The notes below the pieces were generated by a model that was not told the origin of the DNA, ran no database searches, and was given only the letters and a program-made list of their open reading frames with translations. DNA of 36,211 bases from Paludibacteraceae bacterium (lineage in GTDB: Bacteria; Bacteroidota; Bacteroidia; Bacteroidales; Paludibacteraceae): positions 1 through 36,211 of the forward strand of contig JAFSLP010000055.1 of NCBI GenBank assembly GCA_017448345.1. Reading direction: 5' to 3'. A program made the position numbers and the translations under genes. This document shows, in pieces, positions 26,050 to 33,544 of this stretch; position 1 is the stretch's first letter; every line of letters starts with the position of its first letter.

Positions 26050-27213
26050 TTATTTCGCTAACAGTGCCATCACGTCATCGTCGAGCACTTCCTCCAGCTC
26101 TTTCACCTTGTCGATGGCAGCGCCTACCTTGGCGTCGGTGGGGTTATGCTCGAAATCCACGATAGCCTCGATGGCTGCGATGGCGTCATCAATCGCCTTG
26201 CGGACGCGTGCGTCCAGTTCGGCGTCCTGACGATAGACGTAGTTGGAGACAGCGTAATCGCCCGCCTGCGCACCGCAGTAAGCATGCTGGATAGAACGGA
26301 TGTTATCTGCAAAGTCGATAGTGGAGGTGCAGCTGTAGGGGCTCTCCAGATAGTCCGGGTCTTTGGCGGAATAGGGGTTACCCATCTTCACGTCAGCCAC
26401 TTCTCCGGCGATGTCCACACAACCGGCGATGATCTCTTCCGCAGCGGCTTGATAGGTTACATAGGTCGAACCGGGTTTGCCGGCGTTAATCATCTGGCTG
26501 CCGTAGTTATCCTCGAAGAGGTCCACTTCGCCATCTTCCAGCAGTTTCATCTTAGCCTCGCTCACTTCGCCAGCCCAAGCATATTCGAGCAGGATAGACT
26601 GTTGCGCCAAGTCCTCCACGATACCTAACAGATAGACTGCTTCTGGACGGGTGAGGTTGGCGTCGTGGGTCTTGCCGGTACCGATGGCACGTCCACCTTG
26701 CTCAACGGACTCGAAGAGCAGGTATTCGGCAGCGTGGAAGCCCTTGAGGGCGTAACCGAGTTTGTCGCCCACGTAGGCTCCGCCCTCTTCCTCGATCTGC
26801 TTCATCTGCGCCTCGTTGTGCAGCAGGGAGTTCATGGCGTTGAAATCCAGAGGCCAGCTGTCGATGTGCGGGTCGATGGTGTGTCCGGCAGCAGGACCGT
26901 ACAGAAACGCCTCGCTCTGCTCCCAGTACTTGCGCATAGCACGCCATGTTGTTCCGGCTGATGCCATCAGCTCGCTGTAATCCTCTCCGGCTTCCACCTT
27001 GGCGAGAATCTGTTCGCACTGACCGAGCAGCACCATACCTTCGTCCGCCATGCGGCTGTAGGTAGCAATAACGGTGTTGTTCACATAAGGGGTCATGGCG
27101 CGTTGCAATGCCTCCTCTTTGTCCGAGGTCACCTCTGGTCCTGAACCTCCCTTGCATGCACTCATCGCTGTGATGCATGCGGCACATAGTGCCAATTTCA
27201 AAATCTTTTTCAT
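26050..27213 (-). CDS. Imelysin-family lipoprotein (putative iron-binding)
   Basis: The 387-residue product has a lipoprotein signal with Cys 20 (MSAC) and the imelysin GxHxxE motif as GFHAAE at 158-163, in a mostly helical protein. Conserved-looking segments include TWRAMRKYWEQSEAFLYGP near 89 and HTIDPHIDSWPLDF near 111. Imelysins are periplasmic or surface proteins, linked by family studies to iron or haem uptake. The name comes from an old insulin-cleavage report, not proven catalysis. It is the second gene of the porin operon and lies upstream of the di-haem gene. The operon architecture supports an iron-related role rather than proteolysis. Confidence 0.88.
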   Translation of the reverse strand: MKKILKLALCAACITAMSACKGGSGPEVTSDKEEALQRAMTPYVNNTVIATYSRMADEGMVLLGQCEQILAKVEAGEDYSELMASAGTTWRAMRKYWEQSEAFLYGPAAGHTIDPHIDSWPLDFNAMNSLLHNEAQMKQIEEEGGAYVGDKLGYALKGFHAAEYLLFESVEQGGRAIGTGKTHDANLTRPEAVYLLGIVEDLAQQSILLEYAWAGEVSEAKMKLLEDGEVDLFEDNYGSQMINAGKPGSTYVTYQAAAEEIIAGCVDIAGEVADVKMGNPYSAKDPDYLESPYSCTSTIDFADNIRSIQHAYCGAQAGDYAVSNYVYRQDAELDARVRKAIDDAIAAIEAIVDFEHNPTDAKVGAAIDKVKELEEVLDDDVMALLAK

Positions 27214-27254
27214 GTGTTTGAATGTTAATTATAAATTGTTAATTATTGATTACC

Positions 27255-28745
27255 TTACAGTTTGTAGAACCCTGCATAGACGATGCCGACGGCAATCTGC
27301 GGTTCGTCGTTATACAGTTTCCCGCGCGTACCGTCCGCGCGCGTTCCGTTTTTAAGTATGCCGTATGAGAACTCCGCTTTCACGCCTATCTGTCTGATGG
27401 GGAAATAGTTGATACCGACGGCAGCCCGGTGCCGTCCGCACCATGCATACATGTCCGTCGGCTGGTTGTCGTAGCGGAACATCGAGTCATAATAATCGTA
27501 CCGCGCAAAGAGGTAGAAACTCTGGTTCTTTTCTTTCAGTTTCCTGTTCAGGGAGAAGAAATCATACCCTGCCTCAATGCCTGCGGCGAGTGCGTCGGAA
27601 GCCACCCACTGTTTGGAGGAAACCGAACCCTTGCGCATGGAGATGTTATATTGGGTGATGGCAGCGGCGTCGGAAAGGTGTCCGTAGGTGAATGCGCCAC
27701 GGAGGACGAGTCCGTAGTCCTTGTAGGCAAAGTCGAACGAGCCGATGGAGACGGTGCCTTTGACATCTTTGTAGGCGCTGGCGTCCAGCTCCACGTTGCT
27801 CTTGGAGAGGGTGTTGCGGAATGAATTGCCGCAGTAGCCGCTCAACGACAGGCGTAACCCTCTAACACCTGTATAGTCGATGCGTGCAGCTCCGGCAAAT
27901 ACATTCGCTAACTTGAATTCGTACGGGCTGCCGGCTCCGGGCTTCACCCAGTTCTTACGGTTGAAACGGTCGCTGTCCAAGCCGGGGAGGAACATCGCCT
28001 GATAATGCCAGCCGTTCTTGGTCGAGCCCATGAAGGTCAGCGCCACCTCATGCCATGTGGAGGGGATGATGGTGAACTCGCCCTCGTTACGATAGACACC
28101 GAAATACTCGGTTGACTCATGGTGCGCGTTGAGCCCTCCGACAGGGATGACCTGCATTCCTGCGCGGATAATCGCATAGCGGTTGAACGCCTTTTGGAGC
28201 CAGAACTGCTCCAGCGCCACCTCGCCGCCGCGCTCAATCTCGCTCTCGTACTCGCCGCCTTCTTCCTCCTCTATCTCCACTGCGCTTTCCGTGCCGCCGT
28301 GCTCGAACTCAATCTCCGTGCCCACGCTCCAGCCTTTGCCGAAATCATACCCCATATAAATGACCACGTGGGGCAGGTCGAACTCGCCGTAGTGGTCCCC
28401 TGCAAAACGCTGCGGGTTCTGACCGTAACGGAGGTAGTTGTTGGAATAGAAACAATGCTTGGCAGTCACCTCTCCGTAGCCGCCGATGACGAACCGGTGT
28501 TCACGGTTTCCGGCATTCTCCGGAGTGTTTGCAAGCTCCTTCGGACTTTCGGCTTTACCCATTTTTAGTGAGTCACTTTTTCCCCCGGATAGGTCGTTTT
28601 GACTGACTGCCGCATTTTGCTCCAGCCGTTCCACACGCCGGATGAGTGCCTGCAAATCCGCAGCACTGACCTTGATACTATCCTCCGCGTGCACTCCTAA
28701 TGCGCACGTAATCAGCAAAATAAAAATTATAGCTTTCTGTTTCAT
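27255..28745 (-). CDS. Outer-membrane porin with N-terminal coiled coil
   Basis: From ATG 28745 the product is 496 residues. A signal peptide (MKQKAIIFILLITCALGVHA) leads to a short coiled coil (VSAADLQALIRRVERLEQ) and a beta-barrel of porin O/P type, with RFVIGGYGEVTAKHC, FDLPHVVIYMGYDFGKGW, EQFWLQKAFNRYAIIRAGMQ, FMGSTKNGWHYQAMFLPGLD and a terminal aromatic strand AVGIVYAGFYKL. Upstream, TTG 28778 also opens the frame but adds only repeat-coded residues (INDVLINDG). The coupling with imelysin suggests it passes a metal, haem or small complex through the outer membrane. Its substrate cannot be read from sequence. Confidence 0.8.
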   Translation of the reverse strand: MKQKAIIFILLITCALGVHAEDSIKVSAADLQALIRRVERLEQNAAVSQNDLSGGKSDSLKMGKAESPKELANTPENAGNREHRFVIGGYGEVTAKHCFYSNNYLRYGQNPQRFAGDHYGEFDLPHVVIYMGYDFGKGWSVGTEIEFEHGGTESAVEIEEEEGGEYESEIERGGEVALEQFWLQKAFNRYAIIRAGMQVIPVGGLNAHHESTEYFGVYRNEGEFTIIPSTWHEVALTFMGSTKNGWHYQAMFLPGLDSDRFNRKNWVKPGAGSPYEFKLANVFAGAARIDYTGVRGLRLSLSGYCGNSFRNTLSKSNVELDASAYKDVKGTVSIGSFDFAYKDYGLVLRGAFTYGHLSDAAAITQYNISMRKGSVSSKQWVASDALAAGIEAGYDFFSLNRKLKEKNQSFYLFARYDYYDSMFRYDNQPTDMYAWCGRHRAAVGINYFPIRQIGVKAEFSYGILKNGTRADGTRGKLYNDEPQIAVGIVYAGFYKL

Positions 28746-28749
28746 CATT

Positions 28750-28790
28750 CCATCATTTATCAATACATCATTTATCAATCTTTCCTTTTT
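28750..28790. repeat. ATGATGTATTGATAA repeat at the porin start
   Basis: On the gene strand the unit TTGATAAATGATG occurs twice between an SD-like AAAGGAAAG and the ATG. This puts the real ATG far from the SD and offers several out-of-frame ATGs. The same unit precedes ftsW (34842-34872) and appears within ccsBA. Confidence 0.8.
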
Positions 28791-28800
28791 TTCTATAATA

Positions 28801-28831
28801 CAAAATTACTCTTTTTTCCTCATTTGGGCAA
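28801..28831 (-). promoter_or_regulatory. Porin operon promoter
   Basis: On the minus strand TTG (28831-28829), 20 bases, TAATTTTG (28808-28801). The -33 element sits in the loop of TTGGG-caat-CCCAA (28824-28837), a small inverted repeat that might be an operator. Confidence 0.75.
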
Positions 28832-28855
28832 TCCCAATTTGTTGTGAATTTGCTT

Positions 28856-28873
28856 CATTTGCTTGTGCAAATG
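28856..28873. promoter_or_regulatory. Inverted repeat CATTTGC-ttgt-GCAAATG
   Basis: Perfect seven-base arms with a four-base centre. The centre and one arm overlap the -33 element of the regulator promoter (28863-28865). It lies between two divergent promoters, so a bound regulator could affect both. No known operator is matched. Confidence 0.4.
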
Positions 28874-28893
28874 AGAAAAATGTTGTAATTTTG
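28863..28893 (+). promoter_or_regulatory. Promoter of the hemerythrin regulator gene
   Basis: TTG at 28863-28865, 20 bases, TAATTTTG at 28886-28893. The leader has CGCGTTCGGC at 28904-28913 and again CGCGTTCGGCAAATG at 28916-28930. Confidence 0.75.
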
Positions 28894-28982
28894 CACCCGG
28901 TTTCGCGTTCGGCGTCGCGTTCGGCAAATGCGAAAATGAGTAAATGTGAAGATATTAATTATTAATTATTAATTTATGAAAG

Positions 28983-29849
28983 TTGTATAAAGCGAGTGAT
29001 AAAATATGTGATTTGATGGCGCATGAAGAGGACGCTATCCAAATCATCAGCCGCTTCGGACTGGAGATGGGCGTAGGCGAACAGAGTATCGAAGAAGCCT
29101 GCAGGGCGCACGGGGTGCACACTCCTACTTTTCTGGCTGTGGTTAATTACAAAGTGTATCAGCAACGCGCTATCCCCGGGGATATTGACCTGCAGACACT
29201 GCAGTGCTATCTCCGCAATGCGCACACCTATTTCCTCGATTTCCGCCTGCCGAGGCTCAGAAGGGCACTGATAGAAGCCATCATTCCCGTTGACCCCTCC
29301 ACCAAGATTCCGATGCTCATCCTACGCTGCTATGACGAGTTTGCCGAGGAGATACGCGCCCATATAGAGCACGAGAACGAAGGACTGTACGACGAGCATG
29401 ACCACGACGAGGGGCGCATCACCGACAAACTGACGGAAATCAAGAACCTCATCATCAAGTATTATCCCGGCGGCGCGGCGCAGTACGAACTCATCTCCGT
29501 CATGTCCGACCTATGGCACACCGAGCAGGATTTTGCCGACCATTGCGACATAGAGGACGAGATTCTCCGCCCGGCACTCAAGATGCATAAGAAGAGAGTC
29601 GAAAGTCAAAAGTCAAAAGCCGGAAGCAACCCCGGCGGCGAAGCCCTCTCCGAACGTGAGCGAGAGGTGCTCATACAAGTCGTCAGAGGACTGAGTAACA
29701 AAGAGATTGCCGACACGCTGTGCATCTCCATGCACACCGTCATCACGCACCGGAAGCACATCACCCGCAAACTCAATATCCACTCCACCGCCGGACTCAC
29801 CATCTACGCCATCGTCAACCAGCTCATCGACATCAACTCCCTCGAATAA
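28983..29849 (+). CDS. Hemerythrin-like domain LuxR-type regulator
   Basis: The product is 288 residues from TTG 28983. The N-terminal and middle region is a hemerythrin-like HHE domain: HTYFLDFRLPRLRRALIEAI, HIEHENEGLYDEHDHDEG and HCDIEDEILRPAL supply the His/Glu/Asp metal ligands. A linker carrying a repeat (VESQKSKAGSNPGG, about 203-215) leads to a LuxR-type HTH (about 222-280, LSEREREVLIQVVRGLSNKE). Such hybrids may sense oxygen, nitric oxide or iron. The start is suspicious. ATG 28976 is separated from the frame by one base, and dropping a G would give MKLYKASDKICDL, close to the family N-terminus. Confidence 0.85.
   Translation: MYKASDKICDLMAHEEDAIQIISRFGLEMGVGEQSIEEACRAHGVHTPTFLAVVNYKVYQQRAIPGDIDLQTLQCYLRNAHTYFLDFRLPRLRRALIEAIIPVDPSTKIPMLILRCYDEFAEEIRAHIEHENEGLYDEHDHDEGRITDKLTEIKNLIIKYYPGGAAQYELISVMSDLWHTEQDFADHCDIEDEILRPALKMHKKRVESQKSKAGSNPGGEALSEREREVLIQVVRGLSNKEIADTLCISMHTVITHRKHITRKLNIHSTAGLTIYAIVNQLIDINSLE
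29592..29628. repeat. AGTCAAAAGTC repeat in the regulator linker
   Basis: AGAGTCGAAAGTCAAAAGTC encodes in-frame RVESQKSK between the metal-binding and DNA-binding domains of the regulator, a place tolerant of extra residues. Confidence 0.85.
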
Positions 29850-29850
29850 A

Positions 29851-29876
29851 AAAAACGACCCGTGAAGGTCGTTTTT
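29851..29876 (+). terminator. Rho-independent terminator after the hemerythrin regulator
   Basis: Perfect ten-base arms AAAAACGACC and GGTCGTTTTT around a six-base loop, starting two bases after the stop. The arms end in A and T tracts, so it works in both directions and can also stop AraC gene transcripts coming from the right. Confidence 0.92.
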
Positions 29877-29956
29877 ATCTATCTCATTATCTGCTATTTG
29901 CAATGTCTTCTCGGAGGCGTTTCATGGTAATCCCGATGGAATGTCCTATGCAAGTG

Positions 29957-30859
29957 CTATCTGTTGCCTCCGTTTTTGCGGAAAGCGGCGGGCGAGAGTC
30001 CTTCATGGCGTTTGAAGAACGTACCGAAATGGGACTGGTTCTGAAAGCCGAGTTGGTCAGCTATTTCCTGAATAGAGTATGTAGTGGTATAGAGCAGTGT
30101 CTTGGCACGCTGCATGAGTGCCTGCTCGATACAGGCGCTGGCAGTCATGCCGAGCGTCTCTTTGACTGTGTTCGCCACATACCGTGTGGAGAGACACATC
30201 TGACCGGCATACCAGTCGAGGTCATGGTGTTGCTCGCAGTTGGCGTCCACCAAGTGCATGAAACGTCCGGTTATCTCTTCGTTACGGGACATGGGCTTGT
30301 CATTCCATCTGGATAAATCATTCCCTGCCAGATAGTGAAACAGCGACCGTACAAGGTGAATGGCTGCCGTGCGGTCCCTTTCGTCAATCAGGTCCCGGAG
30401 CAGGTCCAGATACTGGAGTGTGCGATGCAATTTCTGTGTGCTCATCTGCCAGACGGGATGGATGTAGATATTCGCTATGAGTGAGAGCGGGAACTGCGGA
30501 TTGACCTCCTGCATGAATTTGCGCGAGAGAGACAACACACGCATCTCTACGAAATTATCCATGTCGTCCGGCTTGCGGAGCAGGAAATCCGGCGTAATAA
30601 GACATCCTTCGTTGGCTTTGATACAGTAGGGCCGGTTGTTAATCAAAATCCGCAGTTCACCCTTGAGGACAAACTGGATACAATAAGTGGGGGTGATATA
30701 CTGGTCCGGGATGATGTACTGCGAAAACCGTCCCTGTGTAGAGTTGATTTCCATCACAGCGAGGTCGTCCACTGCATTCTCACCGGGGATGAAGTTCATG
30801 CGTTTGAAACCGGAATAATCGGTGATGATTTGCTCCATCGTGTCCTGTTTTTCTATCAT
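29957..30859 (-). CDS. AraC-family transcriptional regulator
   Basis: The 300-residue product has an N-terminal cupin-like sensing region (about 40-140, CIQFVLKGELRILINNRPY and GCLITPDFLLRKPDD). The AraC double HTH is at about 200-298, with LDWYAGQMCLSTRYVANTVK, SACIEQALMQRAKTLLYTTT and the signature FQNQSHFGTFFKRHEGLSP. ATG 30859 lies below its own promoter. Its target is not shown. It stands between the hemerythrin regulator (convergent) and the glycosyltransferase operon (divergent). The latter is the nearest candidate for regulation. No ligand is evident. Confidence 0.92.
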   Translation of the reverse strand: MIEKQDTMEQIITDYSGFKRMNFIPGENAVDDLAVMEINSTQGRFSQYIIPDQYITPTYCIQFVLKGELRILINNRPYCIKANEGCLITPDFLLRKPDDMDNFVEMRVLSLSRKFMQEVNPQFPLSLIANIYIHPVWQMSTQKLHRTLQYLDLLRDLIDERDRTAAIHLVRSLFHYLAGNDLSRWNDKPMSRNEEITGRFMHLVDANCEQHHDLDWYAGQMCLSTRYVANTVKETLGMTASACIEQALMQRAKTLLYTTTYSIQEIADQLGFQNQSHFGTFFKRHEGLSPAAFRKNGGNR

Positions 30860-30899
30860 ATTGGTACTATCTTATATACGAATGAGAACAATCCGGGTG

Positions 30900-30930
30900 C
30901 AAAGGTACAACAATTTTTTGACATGTGCAA
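30900..30930 (-). promoter_or_regulatory. AraC-family gene promoter
   Basis: On the minus strand TTG (30930-30928), 20 bases, TACCTTTG (30907-30900). About 40 bases separate the -7 box from the ATG. Confidence 0.7.
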
Positions 30931-30996
30931 GTTATTTTCTTAAAATTAGAACAATTTTCATACATTTGCGAAAAACTGCATATAAAAGAAAAGCAG

Positions 30997-31004
30997 TACT
31001 TTTG
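30997..31004 (+). promoter_or_regulatory. -7 element of the glycosyltransferase operon
   Basis: TACTTTTG matches TAnnTTTG and is followed by GCAGCCGATTTTGAA, which resembles the leader of the surface-protein operon. No good -33 element lies at 19-20 bases, so the promoter may depend on an activator. TACATTTG at 30961-30968 is a second, weaker candidate. Confidence 0.5.
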
Positions 31005-31043
31005 CAGCCGATTTTGAAAACGACTCACTAAAATGAAGATTTT

Positions 31044-32357
31044 ATGAAGATTTTATTTGTCATTGACAGTTTTTACACAACGAACAACGGAACCTCTATC
31101 TCCGCGCAGCGTTTTGCAGGCGAATTGCGAAAAAGAGGGCATGAGGTAAGGGTATTATGCTGGGACACCCCGAAAGATGTACAAGGGGACAATGTACCAT
31201 GTACAAAGGACAGTGTGCAAGGGGTGAATAACAACATGCAATATACCAAAGAGAACAATTTAACAGACGGTGATTTCACCACAGAAAAGTTCCATATTCC
31301 GGTATTCCAGCCGTTGTGCGACAAGCACGATTTCAGTTTCGCGTATAATGACAAGGAGATTGTTCACAAGGCATGCGACTGGGCGGACATCGTACATGTG
31401 TTTGTACCGTTCGGCATTGAGATGGAGGCTATCAGTTACTGCCATCGTACAGGCAAACCGGTGACAGCGGCGTTCCATATCCAGCCGGAGAACATGACCT
31501 CGTCTGTGAGCATGGGCAAAGTGGAATGGTTCAACGAGTTATTCTACCGTTCCTTCCGGCGCAACGTCTATAACCGCGTGCGCCACGTACACGTACCTTC
31601 TTATTTTATGGGAAAGATGATTGCCGAGCGCGGTTACACGGCAAAGATACACGTCATATCCAACGGCATTCAGGACGAGTTTATAGAGGCAGGAAAAAGA
31701 AAAGTTGAAAGTTTAAAGTTGAAAGTTGAAAGTCAAAAGCAGGTCTTCAAGATTATGATGGTAGGGCGGCTGAGTCAGGAGAAACGGCAGGACGTGATTA
31801 TAAATGCCTTGAAGTACAGCAAGTACGGAGACCGGATTCAGTTAGTGTTCGCGGGCAGAGGACCGGAGTATGACAAATATGTGGAGTTAGGCAAAGCACT
31901 CAAACACCAGCCGCAGTTTATCTATGTAGGTCGTGACGAGCTGATAGAGGAGCTGCTGACAACAGACCTGTATGTGCACGCGAGCGACATGGAGAGCGAA
32001 GCTATCAGCTGTATCGAGGCGTTTGCGACAGGATTAGTGCCTGTTATCGCGAACAGCGAGGCGAGTGCGACACCGCAGTTCGCACTGGACGGACGGAGCC
32101 TGTTCATGCCCGGCAACCCCAAAGACCTTGCACGTGCCATAGACTACTGGCTGGACCACCCGGAAGAACGCCGGCACATGGAGGAGCAATACCGTCTGGC
32201 AGGGCGCAAATACAGCCTTGCATCGTCTGTGACGGCTTTTGAAGAGATGTTGAACGAAGAGATACAAGACAATGAAGAAGTTTCTTGTGATCCTGTTGCT
32301 GCTAACCAGTCTGAGCATTTCAGCCGCAGATTACATCACCGTGCCGCGCTTTGGTAA
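31044..32357 (+). CDS. GT4-type glycosyltransferase
   Basis: The 437-residue product has the GT-B fold of family 4 retaining glycosyltransferases. An N-terminal Rossmann domain begins MKILFVIDSFYTTNNGTSIS, with SYFMGKMIAERGY near 188. The C-terminal domain has MMVGRLSQEKRQDVIINAL near 235 and the E-x7-E motif MESEAISCIEAFATG (E317 and E325). It moves a sugar from an NDP-sugar to an unknown acceptor. Two repeat-coded stretches are in frame: about 45-72 (VQGDNVPCTKDSVQGVNNNM) and about 215-232 (VESLKLKVESQKQ), the latter at the interdomain linker. The last 86 bases overlap the next gene, and the final 28 or so residues look non-native, so a stop codon near 32270 may have been lost. Confidence 0.92.
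   Translation: MKILFVIDSFYTTNNGTSISAQRFAGELRKRGHEVRVLCWDTPKDVQGDNVPCTKDSVQGVNNNMQYTKENNLTDGDFTTEKFHIPVFQPLCDKHDFSFAYNDKEIVHKACDWADIVHVFVPFGIEMEAISYCHRTGKPVTAAFHIQPENMTSSVSMGKVEWFNELFYRSFRRNVYNRVRHVHVPSYFMGKMIAERGYTAKIHVISNGIQDEFIEAGKRKVESLKLKVESQKQVFKIMMVGRLSQEKRQDVIINALKYSKYGDRIQLVFAGRGPEYDKYVELGKALKHQPQFIYVGRDELIEELLTTDLYVHASDMESEAISCIEAFATGLVPVIANSEASATPQFALDGRSLFMPGNPKDLARAIDYWLDHPEERRHMEEQYRLAGRKYSLASSVTAFEEMLNEEIQDNEEVSCDPVAANQSEHFSRRLHHRAALW
31177..31245. repeat. GTACAAGGGGACAATGTACC repeat in the glycosyltransferase gene
   Basis: The units GTACAAGGGGACAATGTACC and GTACAAAGGACAGTGTGCAAGG encode the VQGDN/CTKDSVQG stretch in frame. A similar unit occurs at 22492-22527. Confidence 0.65.
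31690..31741. repeat. AGTTGAAAG/AGTCAAAAG repeat in the glycosyltransferase gene
   Basis: Units of AAAGTTGAAAGTTTAAAG give the in-frame KVESLKLKVESQKQ between the two Rossmann domains, the same peptide as in the regulator and DUF5686 genes. Confidence 0.85.
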
Positions 32358-32604
32358 GACCGACAAGGGACTGTTCGGAGGACCGGTGGGCAAAGGAAGG
32401 ATGTATTTCGACATTCTTCTTCCTGCTATTACTCCGAACCTGCTGATAGACGTAGGCATGAGTATGGCTCAAGCAAACGGCGTAATCGGTATGGCTCCAC
32501 GATGGTTTGCGATGTTCAGTCCGACCGCCTGCCCGTACAGCGAGCTATATACCGCGCCGAAAAGCAACTCGGCTATCATGATTACTTTCAGAACGTATTT
32601 TTGA
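32272..32604 (+). CDS. Small exported protein of unknown function
   Basis: The product is 110 residues with a clear signal peptide (MKKFLVILLLLTSLSISAAD) and a mature part of about 90 residues (VPRFGKTDKGLFGGPVGKG, LLPAITPNLLIDVGMSMAQA). The start codon lies 86 bases inside the glycosyltransferase gene, and the end is seven bases before the PCMD gene. Sequence gives no family. It may be a small secreted partner of the next gene. The signal peptide supports the ATG at 32272, despite the long overlap. Confidence 0.65.
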   Translation: MKKFLVILLLLTSLSISAADYITVPRFGKTDKGLFGGPVGKGRMYFDILLPAITPNLLIDVGMSMAQANGVIGMAPRWFAMFSPTACPYSELYTAPKSNSAIMITFRTYF

Positions 32605-32611
32605 CATTATT

Positions 32612-33544
32612 ATGAACATAAACAAACTTCTGGCAGGGGCAGCAGTTGCCGGTCTGGCAATCACCCTGCTGTTTGCAGCCTTGAGCGCACAAGCGCAAGA
32701 GAAGATAGAACCTGTTCCGTACGGCGATTTCGAACACTGGTCGGAGCAGCAGATCAAAGAGTCCGCTCTCATCGGCGGCAAGACCAAGACGCTGTACAAG
32801 ATCGGCGGTCCGTGGAGCAGCAGCAACGCCCATGCACGGGCATTGGGAGTAGATAAAGTGTCGGTTTCCGTCACTCCGGAGAGACGCGGCGAAGGGTATT
32901 GCTGCCGCATGGAGAGCACGTTAGAGATTGTGAAAGCCGTCGGCATAGATTTCAAGGCACTCGCCACAGGGTCTATCTACACGGGCAAGTTACTGGACAT
33001 CGTGGGTCTGAAGCAGAGCTCCGACCCGAACTCGGCAATAGACATGGGGGTTCCGTTCACAGGCAGACCGAGTGCGCTTATCTTGGATTACAAGGCGCTT
33101 ATCCAAGACAAGACCGCCGTGTATGCTCCTGCGAAGACGAAGGTCAGAGAAGTGGAGGGGCACGACACCGGTCATGTGACGCTTATCCTGCAGCACCGAT
33201 GGGAGGAGAACGGGCATGTGTATGCCTACCGTGTAGGCACGGCTGTGCAGCACATCGACAGGACGACGGACTGGCAGAACGATTTCCGGCTGCCGGTGGT
33301 GTACGGGCAGAACGGAGAGAGACTCAAAGAGCTGTCCCACAACCGCCACAAGACCCATAACAGCAAAGGGCGGATGGTCTGCATTGAGGAAGTCGGTTTC
33401 TGCGAAGACATTGCCCCTACACACCTCATCATACAGATTTCCGCAGGCTCGATGCTGCCTTTCACCGGTTGTCCGGGCAACGTGGTATGGTGTGACAACT
33501 TACGGTTAGCCTATGACGAATCTGCATTGGCACACACGAAATAA
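32612..33544 (+). CDS. PCMD-domain exported protein
   Basis: The 310-residue product has a signal peptide (about 1-28, LLAGAAVAGLAITLLFAALS) and resembles the putative carbohydrate metabolism domain family. It shows GDFEHWSEQQ after the signal, GGPWSSSNAHARAL near 66, GKLLDIVGLK and VPFTGRPSALILDYKALIQD near 145, and a C-terminal VVWCDNLRLAYDE. The family is common in Bacteroidetes polysaccharide loci, but its function is not established. The esterase gene overlaps it by 32 bases. I infer a surface or secreted protein tied to glycan handling. Confidence 0.72.
   Translation: MNINKLLAGAAVAGLAITLLFAALSAQAQEKIEPVPYGDFEHWSEQQIKESALIGGKTKTLYKIGGPWSSSNAHARALGVDKVSVSVTPERRGEGYCCRMESTLEIVKAVGIDFKALATGSIYTGKLLDIVGLKQSSDPNSAIDMGVPFTGRPSALILDYKALIQDKTAVYAPAKTKVREVEGHDTGHVTLILQHRWEENGHVYAYRVGTAVQHIDRTTDWQNDFRLPVVYGQNGERLKELSHNRHKTHNSKGRMVCIEEVGFCEDIAPTHLIIQISAGSMLPFTGCPGNVVWCDNLRLAYDESALAHTK

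Noticed and set aside
30961..30968. TACATTTG as the main glycosyltransferase -7 box
   Set aside because: It fits TAnnTTTG, but has no -33 match at 19-20 bases and lies further from the gene than TACTTTTG at 30997.
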